Origin: Xestospongia muta | Lineage: Eukaryota; Porifera; Demospongiae; Haplosclerida; Petrosiidae | Direction of reading: 5' to 3' | NCBI GenBank assembly: GCA_963693285.1 | Contig: OY848917.1 | Coordinates: 19,759,745-19,823,744 of the forward strand | Length of the DNA: 64,000 nucleotides | Shown: in pieces, positions 51,383 through 64,000 of the stretch | Layout: every line of letters begins with the position of its first letter | Numbering within the stretch: position 1 is the first letter of the stretch | Made by a program: the position numbers and the translations under genes | The notes under the pieces: generated by a model | The model's input: the letters and a program-made list of their open reading frames with translations, nothing else | Told to the model about the DNA's origin: nothing | The model's database searches: none

Positions 51383-52014
51383 TTATAAAAAAAAATCAAA
51401 CAAAATACATATCATTAAACAATTAATCCTTTTCAGTTGCAAAATGTACTCCTTTGTCAGTAGAGCAACATTTTTTGCTCCTATTGCACTCATTTCCAAA
51501 GCACTGGCAGCTTTCTCAATAGAATTAATATAGAACAGTCCTCCATTATCCAATAAAAATAGTGGAAATTGCTCTGGAGGATCATAGTGTGGATAGGCAT
51601 ACCATTCCTTAACAGTTTCAGACTTGATTGATCGAAACAACTTCGCTTTACCTGATGCAGTAAGAGGAACAGTAGTAAAAAATTTAAAAACCTGAGTTGG
51701 TAAATTGTGAAGAAGTTTGCAATACTGTTTATCTCCTTACACAGTCAAAGTAGTAGGAATTTGGTGACCAATACTACAGAAATGAACAGAATAGTTCTAA
51801 AGGTCATCACTGTAAATATCTAATGGATAAGTACAAGAATACCAAGGTCCAGAATATCCAAATGTCTTAGGATTAGGGTCTCCTTTGATGAATGTTGGAA
51901 TAGTATGATTATATGGTGATTTAACAGCTGCAATGTAAATAGGCTCATTAAAATTGTGGAAGGCAACTTTTGATACATTCAGAGGGTGACCAATAATAAC
52001 AGTATCAAAATTGG
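51383..52014 (-). pseudogene. PCYOX1: Prenylcysteine oxidase-like C-terminal fragment (spacer B-C)
   Basis: Near-identical second copy of the broken prenylcysteine-oxidase fragment, with the same two in-frame stops and the same truncation point. The lesions therefore pre-date the duplication of the spacer. Confidence 0.75.
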
Positions 52015-52294
52015 GAGAGGTCAGGCATGGAGCCAAGTACATTTGTAAGGACTTAAGTAAGTAATTTTTGAAAAAATTTACGTGCAAGTACAAGCTCCAA
52101 TAATGATGTATTTGAGTAAAGTACAAGTACTTTTGATAGTACTTAATTACAAGTACAAGGAGAAATGATTCAACCAATAGGTTTAATGAATTAGGAAGCA
52201 TTTGGTAATGCTTATTGTTTAGATACTGAATAAAAGATCCATATGTCAAACAGTATTATAATTATGGTACATTATTGCATCAGACAAACATCAA

Positions 52295-52543
52295 CTATTT
52301 AAATCTATCAAAAAAGTTCAGTCTACATCTTTGTGAAAAAGTTTCTACTGTTGAAGATAAAAAAGGTACTTCAAGAAATTCTTTGGCAAGCTTCGCAAGA
52401 GAGGGAAACTTTCTATGATTTCTATGATTCTCTTTATAATATTTGGCTGGATTTGTGTCAATGGAGATACAAGGAGTTGCTAAGTAATTGTCCTTGTTTG
52501 AATGACTCTGGAAAGGAATGGTGTTGGCCTCAGGCTCTGACAT
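52295..52543 (-). mobile_element. hAT transposase C-terminal remnant, spacer B-C
   Basis: Apparently identical frame to the copy at 27219-27467, carried along by the duplication of the spacer. Confidence 0.6.
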
Positions 52544-52857
52544 GAAGCTAAATAAAGTTTTGTTGAAAGTGGTTCCAAACTACCCTCAACATGAACTTGA
52601 GTAGGGTTAACTTTCAAATGAAGCTCATATGGCATGAAAATTGTTTTAATTTTGCTTGAATAATATGACATATATAACTCCACATAATTAGAAATATAAG
52701 ATTTTGGTGGAAATTGTGATAATAAAAATTACTTTCAAGTTATAATGACTTAAAATTATTATTAAAGCAAAACATGACAGTCTGTTAAAACTAACTACAA
52801 AATCAGTCACTAACTATTACTACTACTAATGAAATAATTATAACAACAAAAACAACA

Positions 52858-52863
52858 TTTATT
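52858..52863 (-). promoter_or_regulatory. Polyadenylation signal AATAAA, copy C
   Basis: AATAAA on the minus strand just downstream of the copy C stop codon, in the conserved 3' flank. Confidence 0.5.
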
Positions 52864-52899
52864 TACTTTTAGTCTTTAGGCAGCAAATAAAATTAATGA

Positions 52900-55800
52900 T
52901 TACAGGTCGGTGATCCTGTTGTACTCAATGTCATTCTGAGTCATCTGGTTAAATGCTGGCACTGGATTTCCAACTTTAACTTCTTTACTAACTAAGTACT
53001 CAACTTGGTTCTTCTCAGCATTGACAGGATCCTTAAAACTAGAATAGTCGTCCTCATTTTTTGCCATTACATATCCTTTGTTGTCATCATCAGGTACATG
53101 GTGAAAGACTGGATAATCTCCATCTTCATCAAATATAGGAGAGTTACGATATATAGTACGCATAGCATGTGCTTCATACAAGTTCTCTGAGCCTGTCTTA
53201 TTAAATGCATATTTTCTTTTTGTCCTTCTCTTTCTAATACATTGACAACATATTACAGTAATTGTTAGACACATAACTAGTAACAGAGCTCCACCTACTG
53301 CACTACAAGCTATGATTAGAATAAAATACTTCTCTATGATACTAGTCTTAGTGGGTGGTTCTGTAGGCACTACAATAGGGTAACTTGGATCTTGTTGAAC
53401 TGAACTGAGAATGAGATTGTTTCCACGAAATGAAAAATAGAAGATGTTGGTTTTTGATAGGTTTTGTATGTCATTGGCAAACATGGACAATGTATTTGCA
53501 CTGTTACTGGTGACAAAGAAAGTAACAATAATACTACCTTCATATATTGATACATTGTATACCAATACAGTGGGATAATTCTCTTGAATGCGTGCTATTA
53601 AAGCTGCCTTAAATTCATCTTCAAAGCCTCTAACAGTGTCATTGTAACTGTTATTGTATGTTACAATGAAACGAATGAATGGAAACTCCTCAACTACAAA
53701 GGTATTGCTGTCTATAGGTTGAGGTAGTTGATTGCTAGAAGAGGGAGGATTTGTAGAAACTGAAAATTGAATTTTGTATGATCCTGCACTTTTGACATGG
53801 ATGTCTTGAAACTGAGCCACTCCTTGTTCAATATTTACAGTAATATCCTGTCCATACCTCTGTCCAGTAGAAATTAAGATAATAGAACCAGTCATAAACC
53901 ATTGTCGTCCCCTCCATCCTAAGTTAGTAGGAACAATATTGGTATTGCTATCCAAAATGTGGACAGTTACAGTAGATGAGAAAGGAAATGTTGTATTGGT
54001 AACTGATGGTGGCTGAGAGATGACTTGAAGGTAGAACTGTCTGACTTGAATGTTGATAACATTACTACTATTGGTGAGAGAGAAGTTAGCAGTAAGAGGG
54101 TATGTGATGTCAAATTGTAAATGATATGTTCCAGGATGACTAAAGAGGAGATCAGAGAACTGTGCTATACCATTTCCCATATTGGCAGTAGAATTCATTA
54201 GAAAAGCACCAGTGGGTTTTGATATCAATGATACTGTTAACTGCCAAGGTTGTCCTACACCTAATGTAGACACTACAAGGCCAGCCCCATCATACATTGC
54301 TACTTTAATGGGAGAAGTTAATAGAATAATACCTTCAACACCCTGTGAAGGAATATGGACAATACCGAGTCTTGTTGGAATACTTAATATAACTGGATTA
54401 GTATCATTTCTTTCTTCTTCTTCCTTTTGAAGTTGTTGATCATAAAATGTTGTTAAGTTAGCTGTACCATTATCTCCAGGTTGAGGTCCACCAGTTACAT
54501 TTGTTGCTCTAACTCCTTGTGTTGGATCAGATCTTATTACCTGTGGCTCAATAACAACAGCATCAAAAACATCATAACCTATTTCTTTTGATAGTTCTCC
54601 AGTTTGAATGACTTCACCAACACGAGTTGTGACATTAAGAAGCTCTTTGTAGACCGTGTCATCTTGTGGAGTTGATCCAGTTTGGTTGTTATAACTTCCA
54701 TCTGTTCCATTGACACTTGGTGTTGTAGTGTCATTAGAAGGTGATGCACCTATTTCAAATTCAACTCTGGTATGTGCTGTTTCTCGTTTGCGACCTGCAC
54801 TTTCAGAAATTACGTTGACAATTCTGATGCGATTTGGTGTAATGCCAAGGAGCAGGGCTAAGTTTTGAATTAAGTTGACTTCAAAAAATTCATCCACAGT
54901 AACAGGAGGAAGATCAATACCAAGTTGGATGACTTGAGTAGTCTCAATTCTAACTGGTGTGTCACCTTTGATCACTATATGTAATCTTTTAGTGTTACGA
55001 TCATAATAGTTTGTTCCATGGCTATCAGAGAGTGTTGGTATGAAATTGTCACCACGTTTATATCGAAGGTTGCCATCCTTCATATAGCCATTAGTTGGAA
55101 TGATATATTCAGTACCAACATATACATCCAGTCTCTGTGGGTTAGTATATATTATAGCTATAACAAGACCTTGAGAGTTATTGGCATTGAGAAGATAAAG
55201 GTTTGTCTTTTGAGGATTGGTACTAGTCATACCAATAGTGTAGTTTAGACCAGTTGATACTATAGCATAGAAAGTTGATATACGTTCTTGACATGTGTAT
55301 CCACCACACCATCCATGATCTTGAGGACCATTTATCAAATCTATATACCCATTAGCACCAATGCCAATGGGAGAGAGCCGACGAACTTCTGTATCAGCAT
55401 CAAGACTTTCTAAGACAAACATCATGTGATCTATATTGCTACAGTGGTAAGAGTTCCATTGTGCTTCCCACTGACAATCACTAGCATTGACTCCATATAT
55501 GCCCTTATTTGGATAGAGTACATCAGGATCAATTTTACTACCGGTTGGAGTAGCTAACATTGTTTTTGGAATTCGATAGTCACCCAAACCACGTCTACGA
55601 TCACCATCCCATTCAAACTCTGATTTTGAAATGAGGGAATTCAAACCTCTAGAGTCTGTGAAAGAACCATCAAGATCTCGAATGAGAATTTTCTTTAATG
55701 CATCACAATCCATATCAACACAGTCTGAAGGATTGACACTACCAAGTATTGGGTTGTGATTGAAGAATTTAGAAGCTTTGTTCACTGACAGAAATGAGAT

Positions 55801-58800
55801 TCCTATTGTCCAAACAGGATGTTGACAGTCTTCAGATTTAGGATGTGTCATCAATGCTACTTCTTTCATAGAAGAGCAGTGAGTGCCAAAGTTACAGAAG
55901 CTAACATTATTGAGTTTAGTGAGGCCTTTGATTGCAGGATAATTTGGAACGTCTGTCCATGGGGACTTAGGAAAGTGACCAGGACCTGATATAAATGAAG
56001 ACAGAATTATACCCACATGTCCTTTCCAAGGACTTTGGATGCCTGAATGTGATCTGGCATGATAACCAATGATTGGTTTAAAGCTGTACTCAGTGCAATT
56101 AATAGTAACACCAGAGTTAATACTGGAAATGATCTCTGAGTCTCTTATAATGACAGTTTTAGTACTGACTCGATGAGTGAGAGCAGCAGGTCCAATTACA
56201 GCAGTGAATATGGCAGCATAATTGTTAACAAATGTAGATTCTGTAACTAAAACACCAGCTTTAGAGTATGAGAAAAGGCCATAGTGATAACAGCTATATA
56301 TTGTGAAGTCATGGAAAGATGAACACCCACTCTTATCACCTACAAAGTGACCATCACTGTAGCCCACATGAATACCATGTAGTGTGGTATGTGCAATGTT
56401 GTTTCTCCAGGTAGGACTGAAGTTGGATGATATACAGTTCTCTCCATTGGTATGATAGCCAGCCTTAGCTCCACCAGCAGCTGAATTTCCAATCAAAACA
56501 TAGTTGCTGGCTTTAGCAAGTTCATAGTTGGCTGTCCACTCAACATTCCAAGGTTCATTACGACCATTGTATGTTCCAGGAAACAAAGCTACCACTGCTA
56601 GATTTTGAATCAACTGATGATCACTGCCTGTAATATAGAGAGAGGGTCCTACAGTATGATGGACTACGTTATTAGTGATTGACATTCCTTTAGTCCCAAA
56701 TAGACCAATGCCTGTATTGTAGCCTTTATGAAAACTACAGCTTTTGACATACGAACTGTTGTCCTTAACTTGACCAATGTTGAGAAATGCCAGTGAGTAT
56801 CTAGGATCAAAACTTTCCACAAAGCCTTCTTGACCACATCCTTTAAATTCAACTCCTTCTAGTTGAGCTGATCCAGTATATTGTACTGTACCAGAAATGT
56901 CAACAAAATAAGTACCAACAAGAACACGACAACCATATGATTGCTGATCTGCAACATCAACAGTAGCATTAGGATGTGTTCCTAGAATTTTGATGTTTCG
57001 AGAGAGAAGTCCAACTTCAGCACTGATATTTACTGAACAGGAGCTTGTGTTGTGAACTCCTCCAAGATGGTTATAAGTTAAAGGACTGTTTAAACTAAGA
57101 GTTAGTCCATCATTACTGATATTAGTAATAGTACGTTCTTCTGTTTGCTCTGCTTCATAGAAAGTGGATGCAATAACAATTTCTTCTCCTATTTGCCAGT
57201 CTACAGCTTGGCTTAATACAACTTGAGTGTCTCCTTCCTTTGCTGTTTGAGCCAAGAAGGTCCAAGTAGGAGAGCGATTTTTACCATGTAAGCTTAGTTG
57301 ACCAAACACACCAATACCTTTAGCACCCAAAACTGGTCCAAGATTGGGGAGACGATATTCTGGTGAATTTAAGTTACCATTGAGTATAATTGTTAATTGA
57401 TGTTGAAATGGCATTTCTTCAGAGCCAGCAATGAGTCGTCCACCATCAATTAAAATCAAGTTTGCCTCTAAAATGTGGTCACGCTCATCTAGAAATTCTA
57501 GTCCTCCACAGATAGATAATGTTTTAATACGAGGCAAAGGAACATCAACCAGAATATATAAACTACAGTTAATGTACACATCTGTATCATTTTGTGGTAA
57601 CAGTTCATTAGGCCATATAGATTGGTCAGACCAGAGATTGGTGACATTAGGACGACCAGGAGGTAGAGGGGTTGGTGGTTCAAGTGGAAGAGGTGGAATA
57701 CAATTCTCATAGAAACATCGATAAGACGTAAAGGAAACTGAAACAATACTAGGACAGGTTGGGTTACTACCATTTACATAATATGTGACAGATGCCTCAT
57801 TGTTATTGACATACCAATCTCCTAACTGTGATGACCCACCAGGTGGTATGATCAAACTGGCATTTTTTTCCTGTTTATTGATGTTTATATTATCCACCCT
57901 CTTGTTAAAATCATGTCGTATCCAAAGATAATCAGATGTTGTAATACCAGAATAAAAGGAGGAATAAGATATGTTATTAAATCTTTCTCCTTCATCCCAA
58001 TCAAGTTGATATATTTCTTTGATGGGTAATAAAGCCATGTAGCCACGTCCAAATAGAAGTAGTTTGAACACATATTCTAATTGAAGAATACCATGTTGAC
58101 TAGTCACATTAAGATTTCTGGTTGTGAGAGATGATGGAGTAGAGTTAGTGAGAACAAAACGAGCAAAGTGGACTTTATCATCACAAACACTTCCTCTGAC
58201 AGCTCCAAAACTCGAGGCAGAGTGATCACTACAATGAGGAGAAGGTAAAATAGTAGAAGTAGGTAGAAGAGCTCCTCCAACAGTGCCAGTTAGTGTACCA
58301 TCCATATCTCTGAAGACTTGTTCATGTTCCCATTTCCAAGTTGCAATATTAGGACTGTTATCAAACACTAGTTTCTCAAACCTAGTTTCAAATCCTCCTT
58401 GTTTTCCTCCACAATGTGAACAAGCTTGTAATGTGTAACAGTTGCTTTCATCAAAGTTAACAAAGGTAACGTTGGACACAGTCAGATAGTATGAATGTGG
58501 AGTTTTAATACCAGCACCAGTACAATTTTCAGTGCCAACATTATCTATATTTCTTAAATCAGAATGAGCTACAATGAGGACATCTTCAATGAGAGAGCCA
58601 TTCTTACCCCAAGTTGATGTAACATTAGTGTACTCTACACCAGCAACTGTGTTATCTAACATTACACTGTCTTTTAGTTGAACAGCACCCACTTCTGTGA
58701 ATTCAACACCTCGCACATTACGCCAAGCCAAAAATTTCTTAAATGTTGCTGGAGTGACTTCTTCGCAAGTACTAGCCTTTTCAGGACGGTAAATAGGAAA

Positions 58801-61800
58801 GATCCATAAACCATACCAACCAAAGGAATGAGCTGAGTTATTAGTAAATTCACCAAGTGGAAGACGATCGGGCCGTACTGCTCTGGTGAAAGATGGACCT
58901 GTTGGATTTTCAGGGAGACGATACCAAAACCCAAAATGTGTACCTCCAGCTGCTGCATTATGTCTCAAAGTATTGTTTGGATTAACTACCCAAAATGTTG
59001 CAGGTGTGATGTCCACATTAAGTAGACTACTGGATGCTCTAACAAATATACCCAAGTTGTATTGTATAACATTGCCTTGTTCAATGCCATCTTCCAAGAA
59101 ATATGCATGGCCTAAGATGTTATATGCCACATTTTTTTCAACCAGTAGATAGTCAACACCATGAATAGTAACAGCTCTGTTAAATGTATGGTGAATAGCA
59201 CATCCTCTAACATAGGAGTCACTGACATCACCGTTAAGATGGAAATGAATTGGATAGCGACCAAGTCGGAATGCCTGTCCAGCATGAGTAACTTCAATGT
59301 ACTCAATTCTACCAATGACTTTGTCCCTTGGTCCTCTGTGTAACATAATCTGAGATCCAAACTGATCAGCGATAGTCTCTGCTCCAAATCGTCCATTGAA
59401 GCAAGTCTGTACTGTAAACTGGCCTGGATCAAAATCAGTAGGACAATTTTTAAAGAACTCATTCCATTCAGAATTTTTGTTACCACGGACAACTACATTT
59501 CTAGTGAGGTAACCTACCTCAGCACGTGTTTCAATGACTCGGCCATGTATCACTTGTGTCACTGCTATATGTGTATATTGTAATGGTGGATCAACTGTTA
59601 TGCTCATTGTATCAGCACCAATGCTTACAATGGTCAGTTCTTCATTCTCACGTTGACTATAACTAGTAGAAGCAATAACTACTTTACCACCAACTTCCCA
59701 GTCAGCTACTGTATTTTTAAGATATAGGGTTGTATTTCCTGCATATGCTGTGGTAGATAACCACGTCCATGTGTTAGCGATAGGTTTACCATGTAAGTCT
59801 AATGTTCCATTTCTAACAGCTAGGGTTTTAGCACCAAAGAGAGGAAGCTCAGTTGACAAGACATGGCCATACATGACAATCTGAGCTTTGTGCTGATATG
59901 GTTGGTCTTCAGTACCTACTTGTAACTTGCCACCATCTGTGATTAGGATGTGTTCACTGTGAAGTTGTACGCCATCTTTTTTGTCGTCAAAAATGAGTTC
60001 ACCTCCTTGAATCAAAAGTATTTTGAGAACTGGAGTATAGATATCTAGGACCAATGTCTGTCCTGCTGGTACTATGACAAAATCTCCTTCTTTTGGTAAG
60101 CCTAATCCACCCCATGTGTAATATGAACTCCACAGATCAACATAATAGAACTCAATATTATTGGTAATAGCATAACCTTTTCCCTCAACATAAACCATTA
60201 CAGGTGCTTTAATGGTTCTACCACTAGCTCCAGTTTTACATACAATAGTAGATTGAGTTTTGTCAAGCACAGAACAGTCTACACCAGCTATGGTAACAGT
60301 GACATTGTTACTAAAGCCACTTCCTACAAGTTCAATGATAGAACCTCCAGCTGTACCACCACGAGTACGATTAATGGATGTAACGTTAGGTGTGAGGTCT
60401 AAAAGGAGAGTATAAGCTTGTGGTAGAGATACAGTTGATGACAAGCTAGTAACAGTAACATCACAAACCTGTGATGTTTGAGTTGGAGTATTTTTAAGTA
60501 GATGTGAGAATGATGGGATAATACATTGTATTGATGTAAGAGATGGTTGAGTGAAACTAGGCAAACATGTTTGATTACATACTGTAATAAATATTGATAC
60601 AGGATTGAAGCCAACACCAAGAATAGTCAATATGTTTTGGCCAGCAAAACTACCATTAATAGGAGAGACACTATCAACTTGTAAAGTGTACATGAAAGTA
60701 AGCTGACCATCAGCCTTTCCTTTATCAAAAATAACAACTTCAACTTGATAACTTCCAATGTAATTAGGTCCAAGAGTGCATATTATAATTGTGTTATTGG
60801 TAAAAGAGACATTACATTTTGAGCTACCAAAGCTTACAGAAACCAATAATATATCAGAGGTGAAACCATGTCCTGAAATAATAACTACATCTCCCTGCTG
60901 ACCAGACACTGGTTCAATACCCGCTATTTGAGGAGTAACATCTTTGCTGTACTGTATGATAAGACCACCATCTCCATCTCCATCAGCATCTCGTTTTCTC
61001 ATCTGCCATGATGAATTTGCTGGAACTACTGTAACAGCTACAGAGTAATTGCCTACTTGACCAATATTTGGAGTAAAGCAACTTATGCTTGTATATTTAC
61101 TCTCAACAATTTGACAAGCACTATTGCCAATAGATACAGAGTTGTTGTTGAGATAGTCACTGAAACCAATACCAGATATTGTTAGTTTTGTACCACCTCG
61201 TATGCTACCTAAAATTGGAGAGATACCATCAATTCTGAGTTGACTAGTAATTGAGTTGTCTGTTCCTTCACTAAACTGCGCAAAACCATAAGTTAGAACT
61301 AAAACTGATACTAAGTATTTGCCAGCTTGAATAGGAGATAATTGACAAGTTATGTTTTCAAAGTCAATTAAAGTGACATTGAAACATTCAAACGGCCCTA
61401 CCATTACAGTGGAGTCAGAGTCCAGTAATTCACCACTAATAGTGATTGTTTGCATGTCAACTCCACCCACAATCATTGGATCCACAGCAAAAATTGTCGG
61501 TGTAGCATTTAATGAATACTGATAGTCACAACCATCACTGCTATCACAGATCACTTCCCATTTTGGGCCATAGCTAACATTAACAGGTACTGTGGAGTAT
61601 GACATATTGATGTTCACTGACCGTGGAACAATACATTGAATTTGATAGTAAGAGACTTGTTTGATGGTGCATCTTTCAGTTCCTATATATACAGTGAGAT
61701 TGGTCTCTACAAATGAAGCTCCTGTGATGGTGATGATGTTACCACCTAACACTGACCCAGATAAAGGTGAAATGCTTTCAATCACTGGTACAATAACTAT

Positions 61801-64000
61801 TGCTCTATGAACCACAGCTTCATTATTAAGGAAAGAAAAGCCACTGTTATATATATGGAGTGATAAAGGAAAGATGCTAAATGGAGTAGGTTGAGATGTC
61901 ATATTAAGATGACAAGTTATTAAGCTATCACTATATAGAAGTGATGTACAAGAGTAGTCACCAAATTTGATAATAGCATTACTTGGATCAAGACCAAAGT
62001 TATATCCTGATAGAGATATGTTGGAATAAAGTGTAGATATGTGGCCATTAAACCAGTCAACTATAGGAGTGTTACAGTTACCATAAACAAAGATTGGATT
62101 TGATTCAGGCTCAAGTGAATTAGTCAAGTTATGACAAGAGAGGCATTCCATTAGACCACTACCAGATGATAAGTCAGTATCATTGTGGTAATCTAAGTGA
62201 TATGATGCTTCAAAGCCATCCACTTTTACTATAACAGCTGTTGCTATATCCTCTAATTCTCTCACTGTGATACTACCAGACATTAGACACGACTGGCACA
62301 CATCATCAACATATGAAGCAAAATAGTATACACCAGACTGTGTAAATGTGTATGAATAGGTCCCTTCAACACTAGCTGTGCTTTGGAAGCCACCTCTAAG
62401 ATAATTTGAAGTAGTAGGACCAGCAGTTTGATATACTTCAAATTGACGAAATTTAACGAAACTTGCACCTGTCCAATTCCACTAAAAAATACAATAATTA
62501 TAAAATGAAAACAACTGTAATTACATGTCTTATTTAACAACATGGTGGTAGTAACCCAATATAATTGGTATGCTTGGAATTAAAAGCTACATGTAACTTA
62601 GCTTGTCACAAAAGCCATAACTTACATTAGACTACTGTTAATACATACTCTAATATTAGAACAGACTATAAGAATATCTGTATTAATTGACTTTGATTTC
62701 TTAGGCTTTTTTAAGGACAGGGTTTTAAGATCATTCATTCAACTTTCAAACAATAGAACTATCAACTACCATATTCCACATTTGAGGAAGGCAGAAATAT
62801 GGAAATACTACACTTTTGTCAGTGAACGAGTGTTTTGAAACTTCTCCATAACTGTCAAGCTGTTAAGATAAGCAACTCAATGTGATTTAAATTGATTCTA
62901 TGGAATCATTCAAGTTGATTTAATGAGAGTTTATCCCATCATATCAAATTGACAGAAGTCCATTTTGAGGCTATGTGATCTGAAACATTACTACCTTTCT
63001 TGTATGCGTCAATATTTTTAATTTATAATAAAAACTTACAGTGACTGTGTCTCCAGGTAAAATCTCAATATTAGCAGGATTCCAAGCAAAATAACATCCA
63101 AGAACTATTGTTGAGAACATAATATGACATACACAATGAATATATACATACTAATATAAAAGACACATACCTGCATGTTGTCCACTATTCTCTATAAGGT
63201 GTTCCTTTCTTGTTGATGAGGTAACACATTCAATATTCTCATAAGTTACTGTGGTAACGTTACACTCTATTCCTAGTCCAGTGGTGACAGTCACATTAGA
63301 TCCAAAACCACTTCCTTTTATAGAAATCTTAGTTCCTCCAAGTAAAGAGCCACTACATGGTGTCAACTTTGTTACTATGAGTTCATAAGCAAATACTGGA
63401 AGCATAAATGGAGAGGTTGTATTGAATATCTTAAGAGAAAAATAGTCGAGTATTTCCATTAGTGAGATTGATTGTTGATCAATTATATCACTTTGTGACT
63501 CATTGAATGCTACTCCAAAGGTAGTACTACGAACAGACACATCATATACTCCAGGATTATGTGGTGAAGTTGTACAGTTTATTTCTGTGTTAATGAATGA
63601 TGTTATAACACACAAGGCTTGTCCAATAGTAATGACAATGTCTGACATATCTGTTAAGTTGAAGTTGTCTCCGTTAATGGTAAGTTTTGTTCCACCATAG
63701 ACCGGTCCAGATGATGGACTAATTGATGTAATTGTAGCTGATGAATTAGCAGTGTATTCATAGCCAGAATCAATTATGGCTGTCACATCATTTACAACAA
63801 CTGTAACATCAACTACATCTGAATCATGTGGCTGTGGTGTACAAGTCAATACTGTTAAGTTTGAAGATACAATAACACAAGGAAAGTCATCAAAAACAAC
63901 ATAATAGTCACGTGAGAAGTAAAATGGTATGTTAGGGGGTTTAGTAATATTGGACATTGTTGGGAACCCCACTCCAGTAATGGTGACTAAATTTCCACCA
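52900..64000 (-). CDS. PKHD1L1: Copy C: fibrocystin-L-like protein, 3' part only (cut by window end)
   Basis: Third tandem paralogue; its 5' exons lie beyond the window. Visible exons: 63171 to the window end (IPT/TIG repeats), 63040-63104 (65 bp, first half of the cupredoxin-like module) and 52900-62481 (9,582 bp terminal exon, exactly the length in copy A). The terminal exon encodes the rest of the cupredoxin-like module, six IPT/TIG, two G8 domains with beta-helical regions, Ig/SEA-like modules, one TM helix, the CC-C-basic juxtamembrane motif and a tail ending T-D-L. From 52.9 to about 59.84 kb it is nearly identical to copy B. Beyond that it carries A-like variants and keeps the module that B lost, so the gene is a mosaic. 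Confidence 0.87.
62283..63211 (-). other. Copy C cupredoxin-like module
   Basis: Same arrangement as copy A: exon end after GQHA at 63171, a 65-bp exon at 63040-63104 and continuation from 62481. The acceptor of the last exon is TTTTTTAG in C rather than TTTTTCAG. Its presence in both A and C shows that absence from B is a derived loss. Confidence 0.65.

Larger units (their letters stand above)
27054..52129. repeat. Tandem array unit 2 (gene B plus spacer)
   Basis: Period 25,076 bp (stop codon of B to stop codon of C). It is shorter than unit 1 mainly because of two deletions in gene B (746 and 901 bp) and a shorter PA14 intron. Confidence 0.85.
41400..59850. repeat. Recent segmental duplication, distal copy
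   Basis: Partner of 16.4-34.78 kb at an offset of about 25.0-25.1 kb. The right boundary lies where copy C switches from B-like variants to A-like variants (GACAAGACATGG instead of B's GAAAAGAAATGA near 59,852). Confidence 0.75.

Overview
This AT-rich, intron-containing window is metazoan nuclear DNA. Compact introns, very long extracellular multidomain genes and the domain mix (CAP, IPT/TIG, PA14, cupredoxin-like, G8, parallel beta-helix, one transmembrane helix) fit an early-branching animal. A demosponge is my best guess, but the species is an inference.

The window is essentially one tandem array. Three paralogous giant genes of the fibrocystin-L (PKHD1L1) family all lie on the minus strand in head-to-tail order: copy A (772-22378, complete, 22 exons by my reading, 4809 aa), copy B (27824-47441, complete, 18 exons, 4544 aa) and copy C (52900 to beyond 64000, 5' part missing). 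The array period is 27,052 bp from A to B and 25,076 bp from B to C. Exon phases link without a break from an N-terminal signal peptide and CAP/SCP domain, through IPT/TIG, PA14, more IPT/TIG, a cupredoxin-like module, six further IPT/TIG, G8, beta-helix, G8, beta-helix and Ig/SEA-like modules, to a single membrane helix and a tail of about 115 residues. In A and C, two thirds of the protein is in one terminal exon of 9,582 bp.

The spacers of about 5.4 kb between genes (22.4-27.8 kb and 47.4-52.9 kb) carry the same cargo: microsatellites, a broken prenylcysteine-oxidase C-terminal fragment and a remnant of a hAT transposase dimerisation region. The stretch 16.4-34.8 kb is almost identical to 41.4-59.8 kb, which implies a recent duplication or a long conversion. 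The rest of copy B (34.8-41.3 kb) is more diverged and carries two B-specific deletions. Each removes two introns and still keeps the reading frame exactly (165 and 95 codons), so B has lost the cupredoxin-like module and a post-PA14 module yet stays open. I see no rRNA, tRNA, CRISPR or prokaryotic operon features.
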